Virus record (IMG/VR): IMGVR_UViG_3300009151_000001
Coordinates: 1-64,000 of that record
Reading direction: 5' to 3' (one strand)
DNA: 64,000 nt
Source: a virus
In this document: one piece after another, positions 58,097 through 64,000 of the stretch
How positions within the stretch are numbered: the first letter of the stretch is position 1
How the letters are laid out: each line of letters starts with the position of its first letter
Notes under the pieces: generated by a model
The model's database searches: none
What the model was told of the DNA's origin: nothing
The model's input: only the letters and a program-made list of their open reading frames with translations
Made by a program: the position numbers and the translations under genes

Positions 58097-59199
58097 ACTT
58101 CAAAAGGATGTTTCATGATAAAACAATCCTGTGGTTGATCCGTGTGTTTTTTAAAGCCGTTAATATAGCTTTGTATATTTGTAGATCCAACTGGATTATG
58201 TGAATGACAACATGCTTTCCAAGATAATAAAGTTTTATACTCATTTTCTAAAATACTGATATCAGGAATAAAAAATGGATGTCTAAATTTATAATCTATA
58301 TTTGGTTGTAAAATAGATGGTTTTGTAATAGGTAAATCATTAGCATTTTTCCATATAAAACCTTTACTTGTTTTATATAAATTTCTTGCACAAGCTCTTA
58401 TTGATGAAGCACTAAATCCTAGTTGTCTAGCAGCTTCTTCACTACTACCATAAACGTCAATTAAGTTATTATTAATATCATATTGAGCTATTGGTATACT
58501 AATAGACGTATTTTCAGAAACTCTGCTTCTTTTTTTTGGTCTTATATTATTATTTATAGCATGTTCATTATTTTCTTTAGATGTACACCATTCTAAATTA
58601 CTCCAATGATTATTCCATCTATTCCCATCTATATGATTTATTTGTGATTTATTATCAATATTAACAATAAACGATTCAGCAACAAGTCTATGAATCTTTT
58701 TTCTACTTTTATTACCATTACCATCATATAATGTTACCATTAAACCAGTAACTGATTTATCAGGTTTAAGAAAAGCATTTGTCTTTCCATTTTTTTTATT
58801 ATATCCTTTATGAATAATTCTTCCAAAATTAGATACTTTATAAATAGATTCATAACCAGGTATGTCTTTCCATACTTCTTCTGTATATAATAATCTTTTC
58901 TGACAATGTTCTACTAACCAACGCGCGCAATCTAGTCCGGTTTTTTCTTTATACTGTCCATAGTTAGGATGTTGAAATCCTTCTATCATAAGTTGTTTGT
59001 AATAGTCATCCATATGTTCCTGGGCCAGGTCATGATCAAAAGAGATCAGATCTGGTATACCGTTTTTGGATATGTATTCTACAAACTCATCATAGTTTCT
59101 TACAACATTCCATGGATGATATCCGGGAATAGTAGTGGTTGGCGTACGCGTATCATCGAGGTAACAACACTTTTTTAATTTTTGATTTTCTTTATCCAT
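58081..59199 (-). CDS. cREC (cyclic-phosphate receiver-like) protein interrupted in frame by an HNH homing endonuclease
   Basis: A 372-aa chimera. Residues 1-103 are a cREC-type receiver domain: LDDTRTP (D15, D16), LISFDHDL (D55, D57) and KTGLDCARWLVEHC. Normally CHSxNPVG follows after some 10-15 residues; here CHSHNPVGSTNIQSYINGF comes only at 331-349. In between are a NUMOD4 domain (WKDIPGYESIYKVSNFGRI, 110-128), an HNH region (INHIDGNRWNNHWSNLEWC, 187-205), a NUMOD1 repeat (IAQYDINNNLIDVYGSSEEA, 237-256; FIWK at 281-284) and a spacer of about 45 residues. The frame is kept, with no intein blocks visible. The start overlaps the upstream stop. Confidence 0.82.
   Translation of the reverse strand: MDKENQKLKKCCYLDDTRTPTTTIPGYHPWNVVRNYDEFVEYISKNGIPDLISFDHDLAQEHMDDYYKQLMIEGFQHPNYGQYKEKTGLDCARWLVEHCQKRLLYTEEVWKDIPGYESIYKVSNFGRIIHKGYNKKNGKTNAFLKPDKSVTGLMVTLYDGNGNKSRKKIHRLVAESFIVNIDNKSQINHIDGNRWNNHWSNLEWCTSKENNEHAINNNIRPKKRSRVSENTSISIPIAQYDINNNLIDVYGSSEEAARQLGFSASSIRACARNLYKTSKGFIWKNANDLPITKPSILQPNIDYKFRHPFFIPDISILENEYKTLLSWKACCHSHNPVGSTNIQSYINGFKKHTDQPQDCFIMKHPFEVKGDQ
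58348..58872 (-). mobile_element. HNH homing endonuclease core inserted into cREC gene
   Basis: The NUMOD4-HNH-NUMOD1 order is the standard layout of free-standing phage homing endonucleases, but here it lies inside another reading frame without its own stop. The exact borders are unclear: the interruption may extend from about 58212 to 58900. Confidence 0.75.
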
Positions 59200-59368
59200 C
59201 TTTTTTAAATTCGTTTTCTAAATACTCAATTAGATACTTAGCGTATCCTGTTAATATCTCTTTATCCTGAAAAATAAAGCTGTTAAGATTAGACTCAACA
59301 GCTTTATTATATTCTTCTTTTAGTAGTTTTAAACTACTTTTATTAATATACAGACTTTCCTGATTCAC
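59192..59368 (-). CDS. Small hypothetical protein (58 aa), GTG start
   Basis: I prefer the GTG at 59368 (MNQESLYINKSS...), which overlaps the dCTP deaminase gene by 26 bases; the ATG at 59443 would overlap by about 100 bases. The C-terminal part FIFQDKEILTGYAKYLIEYL is a pattern I recall from small helical phage proteins. It overlaps the start of the cREC/HNH gene by eight bases (GATGGATAA). No known domain. It probably has a regulatory or nucleotide-metabolism-associated role by position only. Confidence 0.55.
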   Translation of the reverse strand: MNQESLYINKSSLKLLKEEYNKAVESNLNSFIFQDKEILTGYAKYLIEYLENEFKKDG

Positions 59369-59999
59369 TACTATAATTTTGATGATATTTTGATTCTTGT
59401 ACACCAGTTTGACCGTGGTATTTACTACCTGCTTTTTGATCATAGGATTCTTCTATTTCTCCCTCCACTCTAGCAAACTCTAACTGACATATTTTCATGT
59501 TAGGATATACTAATATAGGACGTGTAGCAACAAGTTCTAACACTAAGCTTCCTTCGAATCCTGGATCTATAAAACCAGCAGTTATATGTATAAACAATCC
59601 AAGTCTACCTAAAGAAGATTTACCTTCAACCTTAGCTCTTATATTACCTTTTACACCGATACGTTCGTTTACAGCATAAAGATAAACATCTCCCGGCATA
59701 AGAACACATCCATAATCTGGAATAGTAAATTCTTCTACTTCATTAGGTTTGCGTGGATCCAATGGTTCAGTGTAAACATACATACCATGACTATCTATAA
59801 AATATAGTTCTTCTTTATCTAATATATATTGAGGAACTTGATCTTTAAATACTTTTTTTACAGGCGTTTTATATATCTTAAAACTAGGCGCCAGCGTAAG
59901 ATCAACACTAACTGGATTCAAATACTTTTCTTCAAAAGGAGCTATAATAACTTTACCTTTTAATAACTCATCTTTAATTACTTTGTCTGATAATATCAT
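59343..59999 (-). CDS. dcd: dCTP deaminase (possibly bifunctional dCTP deaminase/dUTPase)
   Basis: A 218-aa protein of the Dcd/dUTPase trimer family. It shows LNPVSVDLTL (28-36), GVKGNIRAKVEGKSSLGRLG and HITAGFIDPGFEGSLVLEL. S128 and E155 align with catalytic S111 and E138 of E. coli Dcd, and R132 with R115; E. coli R110 is Lys127 here. It converts dCTP to dUTP (and, if bifunctional, dUMP), feeding dTMP synthesis. The extra N-terminal loop (44-92) is longer than in E. coli. It lies beside the dNMP kinase in a nucleotide-metabolism operon. The start overlaps the upstream stop (TATGA). Confidence 0.88.
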   Translation of the reverse strand: MILSDKVIKDELLKGKVIIAPFEEKYLNPVSVDLTLAPSFKIYKTPVKKVFKDQVPQYILDKEELYFIDSHGMYVYTEPLDPRKPNEVEEFTIPDYGCVLMPGDVYLYAVNERIGVKGNIRAKVEGKSSLGRLGLFIHITAGFIDPGFEGSLVLELVATRPILVYPNMKICQLEFARVEGEIEESYDQKAGSKYHGQTGVQESKYHQNYSSESGKSVY

Positions 60000-60274
60000 A
60001 ATGGTATATTTTTTAATGTTTTTTCTATTAACTCTTTATCTCCTGGTTTTAAAGCCGACATTCTTAATGCTATATCTTTCTTTAAAACAGAAGAATATAT
60101 TTGTGTTTTTCTTACACATCTTTTTTGTACATCTGCTGGTGGTATACCCAATCTATTACCAGCTTTGTTAAAGTTCTCATACACACCTATAAGTTTAGAA
60201 TCCCCCTGTAAAAGAGGATCATAAACTTTAACACATGTATCAGAACACACATCATTTCTTAAAGCTAAACTCAT
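59996..60274 (-). CDS. Small NUMOD1-like putative DNA-binding protein (92 aa)
   Basis: The middle region DSKLIGVYENFNKAGNRLGI then PPADVQKRCVRKTQIYSSVL looks like a NUMOD1-type helix-turn-helix (strand, then helices with A-x3-LGI and a Cys-containing turn). The C-terminus (ALKPGDKELIEKTLK) is helical. Such single-motif proteins occur in phages near homing endonucleases but also alone. It could bind DNA or regulate nearby genes. It overlaps the dcd start by four bases, so it is coupled. I do not see catalytic residues. Confidence 0.55.
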   Translation of the reverse strand: MSLALRNDVCSDTCVKVYDPLLQGDSKLIGVYENFNKAGNRLGIPPADVQKRCVRKTQIYSSVLKKDIALRMSALKPGDKELIEKTLKNIPL

Positions 60275-60275
60275 T

Positions 60276-60560
60276 CTATAAATTTAAATTATTTAATTTT
60301 TTAAAATTATCAACTTGATGTTTAGCTTGTTTTAAATCAAGTCCTGTAAAATCCTTGTGTTCTTTTACAGATTGTAGATACTCTTCATTGATTATATGGT
60401 GAATAGTTTTTCCAGATAAGTTATCTGGATTTTTATATTCAACATAAAAATACGTGCTCATTCTTTTATCTATAGTGGCTTTAAATATTTCTAATTCTTC
60501 TTTAGAAGCTTTAGTTGCTAGATATATGTTTACAGTAGCTGTATGTTTTGTTAAGCCCAT
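60276..60560 (-). CDS. Small hypothetical protein with L7/L12-C-terminal-like helix (94 aa)
   Basis: The N-terminal half is beta (KHTATVNIYLATKASKEELE) with ATIDKRMSTYFYVEYKNPDN. The C-terminal helix TGLDLKQAKHQVDNFKKL resembles the GLxLKEAKxxVD pattern of ribosomal protein L7/L12 C-terminal domains, which also appears in small phage proteins of unknown use. It is coupled to the dNMP kinase gene (stop-start overlap at 60560) and lies one base from the next gene. A function is not clear. Confidence 0.5.
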   Translation of the reverse strand: MGLTKHTATVNIYLATKASKEELEIFKATIDKRMSTYFYVEYKNPDNLSGKTIHHIINEEYLQSVKEHKDFTGLDLKQAKHQVDNFKKLNNLNL

Positions 60561-61177
60561 TATAATAACTTTATTTGTTTTAATATTTCTTTTACTGTTA
60601 ATTCAAGACTAGTTATATCAGAAACATTAGCTATCTTAAAATCAAACTCCCAATCATCTAAGGCTACTTCGCTAGGATGACTATTTATTGGTTTATATCC
60701 CGGACGATCAACACGAATAATAACACCTCCTTTATCTTTAATAGCTTTAGCTTCATTAGGAAATCTAACATCTGTTATCACCCATTTACTAGGGTGATGT
60801 TCAGACATCTTTGGTGATTTATAATCCGCGAATAAAGCGTTCACCCATATATTATCGTGTAAACAGTTTCTCATAGCGTCTGTACCAAGAAGCTGTAAAA
60901 ACATCCTTACAGTCATTGATTTAGAAATGTCTTCTCTGTCTATACCTTTTGGTAGCCACTTTTTTTCTATAACTTTAGTATTCCATTCAGGTCCTAAATC
61001 AGTTTTTTTAAACTCTTGATCTTCAAACATTTCTACGGGAATACCTGTTAGGATAGAAGCTATGAGTTTTAACTTACCCGCAAACATTTTCATTTCCCAG
61101 GTATGATCTAATTCCCATATAATCTTTCCTATTGTACTTTTACCAGAACCACTATATCCTGAAACTCCGATTATCAT
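60560..61177 (-). CDS. Deoxynucleoside monophosphate kinase
   Basis: A 205-aa P-loop kinase. The Walker A motif GYSGSGKST is at residues 7-15. The middle part has TVRMFLQLLGTDAMRN and DNIWVNALFADYKS; VITDVRFPNEAKAIKDKGG then IIRVDRPGY matches the dNMP kinase family (T4 gp1-like). It phosphorylates dNMPs with ATP to give dNDPs for phage DNA synthesis. It is located between nucleotide-metabolism genes, in an operon with dcd. Length fits the family, and I see no missing key residue. Confidence 0.88.
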   Translation of the reverse strand: MIIGVSGYSGSGKSTIGKIIWELDHTWEMKMFAGKLKLIASILTGIPVEMFEDQEFKKTDLGPEWNTKVIEKKWLPKGIDREDISKSMTVRMFLQLLGTDAMRNCLHDNIWVNALFADYKSPKMSEHHPSKWVITDVRFPNEAKAIKDKGGVIIRVDRPGYKPINSHPSEVALDDWEFDFKIANVSDITSLELTVKEILKQIKLL

Positions 61178-61178
61178 T

Positions 61179-61520
61179 TTATTTATATTTATTATTAATA
61201 AATGTTTGAATCATGTCCACTACTTCTTCTACATCATCTGGTGGAACTCTAAATACTTCTTCAGTAATCAACATCAAATATACAAGATCTGCTCTATCTA
61301 AATACTTTTTTACTGTTAATACTGACTTACTATCTGGCATTAAGCTACAGACTTCGTTTACAGCTAATTGAGCTGCTTTTAGAGCTTTACCTAATATATA
61401 TTTTTGTTGTTTACTAGTTAAAGATTTACTAGCTTCAATTCTTATTTCTATACACTTTAGATGTTGTAAAACACAAGCAAATAAATCAGATATACTATTT
61501 TCACTTAGTTGATCATCCAT
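61179..61520 (-). CDS. Small helical hypothetical protein (113 aa)
   Basis: Almost wholly helical (LFACVLQHLKCIEIRIEASK, KYILGKALKAAQLAVNEVCS, LVYLMLITEEVFRVPPDDVE), acidic, with three cysteines. I do not recognise the family. It starts the operon that contains dNMP kinase and dcd, right after a terminator at 61531-61559 that ends the upstream gene. No promoter-like element is obvious in the 40-base gap, so some read-through from upstream is possible. Confidence 0.55.
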   Translation of the reverse strand: MDDQLSENSISDLFACVLQHLKCIEIRIEASKSLTSKQQKYILGKALKAAQLAVNEVCSLMPDSKSVLTVKKYLDRADLVYLMLITEEVFRVPPDDVEEVVDMIQTFINNKYK

Positions 61521-61530
61521 AAATAAATTT

Positions 61531-61559
61531 AAAAAATTAGGGAGATTATTCTCCCTAAT
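61531..61559 (-). terminator. Rho-independent terminator on the minus strand
   Basis: Perfect 10-bp inverted repeat ATTAGGGAGA / TCTCCCTAAT with a TTAT loop. On the minus strand it is followed by a T-run (AAAAAA at 61531-61536 on the plus strand). It is five bases after the stop of the 61564 gene. Confidence 0.88.
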
Positions 61560-61563
61560 TACA

Positions 61564-62337
61564 TTACAAAAATATTACACCCATATTAGGTTGTTCAAAC
61601 TCTTTCATTATTTCTATTACATCAATAACCTCACGATGTGTCACTGGTGACACCGGAACATTTATACCATTGTTTGATATAGTTGGTCTAAAATAATTTT
61701 TTAAATAATTATATAATACCAACCGATCATCAATGTATGAATAAGGATGTGACTCATCTAAAACGTCTGTCAACTTTTCAAACAACTCTAACACAGTTTT
61801 TGGAACGGATAAATCTAATTGTTTTTTTAATATACCAACTTGTGTTAGATTTAATATGTTTTCTATAAACAACAACTGACCTATAATACTTGATGTAGTT
61901 AGTTTATCAATAGGCATATTTATAAATGAGTCTATTGTTTCATCAATTTTTGATATATCTGATACAGTGTTTAATTGTGATTGTACAGATGCATCTATAT
62001 CACTGATAGTTAACCCTGTTCTCATTTTACAGATATTAGGTGTTCTGTTAATGATTATTTTATCCATATAACTTTTACCTAACACACATCTAAATCCAAA
62101 CGAGTTAACATAAGAATTAACCCATATTAATATATGACCTGATGTTGTATAATGAATACCTTGAACTACATCTTTAGTTGGAGTCATTCTATAATGTTCA
62201 AAAGAAATAGTATATCCATTTTTTGATAATGAGTCTTTTACACTATTTTTTACATCATTGTGTGATGTAAACCCATTTTTAGCAGGGCCACTATTTATAA
62301 TAGCTTCTTCTATTACATATCCTACTTTAAGAGGCAT
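61564..62337 (-). CDS. Hypothetical protein (257 aa)
   Basis: The N-terminal half has alternating strands (MPLKVGYVIEEAIINSG, SFEHYRMTPTKDVVQGIHYT, SGHILIWVNSYVNSFGFRC). The second half is helical (SDIDASVQSQLNTVSDISK, QLLFIENILNLTQVGILKKQ), ending with VIDVIEIMKEFEQPNMGVIFL. I do not recognise the family; I considered and rejected DUF932. It lies 12 bases downstream of the DNA polymerase gene and ends at a terminator, so it is co-transcribed with the polymerase. A replication-associated role is inferred by position only. Confidence 0.6.
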   Translation of the reverse strand: MPLKVGYVIEEAIINSGPAKNGFTSHNDVKNSVKDSLSKNGYTISFEHYRMTPTKDVVQGIHYTTSGHILIWVNSYVNSFGFRCVLGKSYMDKIIINRTPNICKMRTGLTISDIDASVQSQLNTVSDISKIDETIDSFINMPIDKLTTSSIIGQLLFIENILNLTQVGILKKQLDLSVPKTVLELFEKLTDVLDESHPYSYIDDRLVLYNYLKNYFRPTISNNGINVPVSPVTHREVIDVIEIMKEFEQPNMGVIFL

Positions 62338-62349
62338 AATCTATAATTT

Positions 62350-64000
62350 TTAAAATAATGATAATTGTTTAACGTTTCTGTTTTTTACCTTTTCTATCTG
62401 ATTGATTTCTTTATAAATAGCTTCTAGATAATAACTAAAATTAATGTCATAAGATTCAAACGGTTTATTAATATCTATCTCATTAGCTACTATTTGTCTC
62501 CATACACCAGCTTCTACTTGTAACTCTCTTCCGTCAGTATGACATTTTATAAGCTTAGTACCGCGATTAGATACATAATACCTAACAATCTTTTTAAGCT
62601 TTGTTACTTGTTGTTGATTATTAACAAAGTCTCTACCTTCATAATGCCATCCAGATTTAGCTTTTACACCTCCACAATAATCAAAAATGTTAGTGTTAGT
62701 TGCTAAGAAGTCTTCATGTTTTACACCATTAACAAAATACGCGTGGATAGCTTTAGGAATAATCAAGAAAGATTTATTCTTGTGTAACGTAGCTGTTTTC
62801 TTTTTATCAAGATCTTCCCACTCAAATCTACCTTTACATTTTACTTTACCTTTCTTATTTACCGCAATATAATTATTTACATCACCGATAACCATTTTGG
62901 TATATTCATCATGTTCAAGTTGAAGTTTAGTAAGTAGTTCCCATTGATGACATACTGACATATAAGTAGAAACCGCTGTAACAGGAATCATCATCTCTAA
63001 ACCATCTGTATTCTGCATAAGAGGTGCAGCATCAGGTATAGCTTCACACAACATCTCGTACAACATACTTAACAGTAGTTGTCCATTAATAGTGATTTGC
63101 ATGGTCATCTTAGGATCATAAAGAAAACTATTTTCATCACCAGATAAACCATATGTACTATTAAGAATAATCTTATACACGTAGTTTCTAGGATCTGTTT
63201 TAGGAATCTTCACTCTCTCATTAAAAAACCACTCATACTGTTCACAGAATTCTTTTTGAGGAAGATGTCCCGGATGAAAACCGTTACGAATAGCTAGATT
63301 AGGATAATAACTTGTAACATCTGAAGTCATAATAACCCATCCAGGTTTAGCTTCATACACACCCATATCTGCAGCTCCATGGATACCACCAAGTCCATAA
63401 TCAGTTTTAACTCCTCTATTTATAAGAGAATATTTAAACCCATCTTTAGTAGATGTAATAACTGTTTTTTTAAAAAAGTCGTGTAGCTTTTGAAACTCTA
63501 GAGTTTTAAACTTAACATAAGGAAGAATACAATCAGCTAACACTATATAACTACGCGGAGTACGCATGTCTTTTATAACACTTTTATCAAGTCCTGTCTT
63601 CTTAGAAAGAAAGAACATAAATAACTCTTTAGATATACGGGGTTCAGAAGCTGAATATAGATCTACACCGTATTCTGTAGTAAGAAGTGTTCTTAAACTT
63701 AGTTGTTCTTTTGATAAGTGTAAAATTTGTTTAGTACTCTTTACATCATTGACACAATAATCAACAATCATAGCTAGAGTCTTTTGATCGGGTACCGGTT
63801 CATAATGCGGATGAGGCATCTCTTCTACATTATACCAGTCCATAGAATACTGTATCCATTTAAGACTAGACATCTTGGCTTTATTATCCCAATGGTTCAT
63901 CTTAAAAAGATCAATACACTTAATCTTAAATTGTCTAGGACTAAACTCAGCAAATTCAGATCTGTTTTTACGATCTATAACATCTTGAGCGTGTTTATAT
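62350..64000 (-). CDS. Family B DNA polymerase (5' partial)
   Basis: The frame is open to the right edge, so the N-terminus is missing. Visible motifs in order: exonuclease III (YCVND at about 63743-63757), polymerase motif A (SDVTSYYPN, about 63310-63335), motif B (KIILNSTYG, about 63148-63174) and motif C (MQNTDGLEM; N at 63010-63012, D at 63004-63006), where the usual DTD is NTD. This is a family B replicative polymerase with proofreading, as in many crAss-like phages. It would copy the phage genome. The gene starts upstream on the minus strand. Confidence 0.9.
   Translation of the reverse strand, partial: YKHAQDVIDRKNRSEFAEFSPRQFKIKCIDLFKMNHWDNKAKMSSLKWIQYSMDWYNVEEMPHPHYEPVPDQKTLAMIVDYCVNDVKSTKQILHLSKEQLSLRTLLTTEYGVDLYSASEPRISKELFMFFLSKKTGLDKSVIKDMRTPRSYIVLADCILPYVKFKTLEFQKLHDFFKKTVITSTKDGFKYSLINRGVKTDYGLGGIHGAADMGVYEAKPGWVIMTSDVTSYYPNLAIRNGFHPGHLPQKEFCEQYEWFFNERVKIPKTDPRNYVYKIILNSTYGLSGDENSFLYDPKMTMQITINGQLLLSMLYEMLCEAIPDAAPLMQNTDGLEMMIPVTAVSTYMSVCHQWELLTKLQLEHDEYTKMVIGDVNNYIAVNKKGKVKCKGRFEWEDLDKKKTATLHKNKSFLIIPKAIHAYFVNGVKHEDFLATNTNIFDYCGGVKAKSGWHYEGRDFVNNQQQVTKLKKIVRYYVSNRGTKLIKCHTDGRELQVEAGVWRQIVANEIDINKPFESYDINFSYYLEAIYKEINQIEKVKNRNVKQLSLF

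Noticed and set aside
58081-59199. Intein or group I intron as explanation of the split cREC gene
   Set aside because: No intein blocks A, B, F or G are visible around the junctions, the C-terminal joint lacks a clear HN-C/S/T pattern at the right place, and I see no group I core sequences. The frame is open throughout. Not fully excluded without alignment.
59192-59443. Longer 83-aa version of the small gene starting at ATG 59443
   Set aside because: It would overlap the dCTP deaminase end by about 100 bases, and its first 25 residues are merely the other frame of that gene.
61564-62337. DUF932-like assignment of the 257-aa protein
   Set aside because: Only the general strand-helix order is similar; the characteristic segments of that family are not visible.
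1-64000. Stop-codon reassignment, tRNA genes and CRISPR arrays
   Set aside because: Genes end in TAA, TAG and TGA without in-frame stops in conserved regions, so the standard bacterial code fits. I found no cloverleaf-like tRNA and no regular spaced repeats.

Overview
The window looks like the late (virion) half of a crAss-like phage (order Crassvirales) or a close relative that infects a Bacteroidota host, probably an environmental, flavobacterial-type one. Three things support this. First, three giant consecutive genes (2731, 2257 and 2246 aa) sit at the end of the structural block, and the middle one carries the DFDID metal-binding motif of crAss-like virion RNA polymerases. Second, a long tail nozzle (muzzle) gene is preceded by three ring/connector-type genes and followed by cargo proteins full of aromatic-x-x-GG motifs. 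Third, Bacteroidota-style signals are present: A-rich translation starts with little or no Shine-Dalgarno sequence, Bacteroidota-type FN3-like repeats, and cysteine-rich fibre N-termini. The DNA is strongly AT-rich and the standard bacterial code is used.

Layout. 1-3804 (+): end of a basic GG-motif protein, two tiny conserved genes, a connector-like protein, a small Dps/DUF5856-like helical protein and a 652-aa structural protein with inserted beta repeats. A strong terminator follows. 3915-18564 (+): a fibre/adhesin block of about 15 kb in two terminator-bounded parts, with large mosaic fibres, a 50-aa zinc-ribbon microprotein, and a run of three paralogous FN3-like proteins. 18706-27784 (+): a metallophosphoesterase, three ring/connector-type proteins, the 1540-aa muzzle and a small GG-motif protein. 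27816-36338 (+): three cargo/ejection-type proteins, two of them with embedded peptidoglycan-enzyme-like domains (an L,D-transpeptidase-like domain and an RNNNPGN-type lysozyme-like domain). 36347-58067 (+): the giant trio, namely a zincin (HELIH) protein, the virion RNA polymerase, and a protein with an embedded PD-(D/E)XK nuclease and a C-terminal hydrophobic segment.

A perfect bidirectional terminator at about 58071-58096 separates this block from convergent minus-strand genes (58081-64000). These encode a family B DNA polymerase (cut by the window edge), a hypothetical protein, a small helical protein, a dNMP kinase, two small proteins, a dCTP deaminase, another small protein, and a cyclic-phosphate-processing receiver (cREC) protein with a complete HNH homing endonuclease inserted in frame.

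Working model: the plus-strand genes build the tail, fibres and the packaged cargo (cell-wall enzymes, protease, nuclease, RNA polymerase) that enters the cell with the DNA. The minus-strand genes make DNA and its precursors. The major capsid protein, portal and terminase are not visible and presumably lie upstream. Product names for structural genes rest on my recognition of families and on gene order; no database search was possible.
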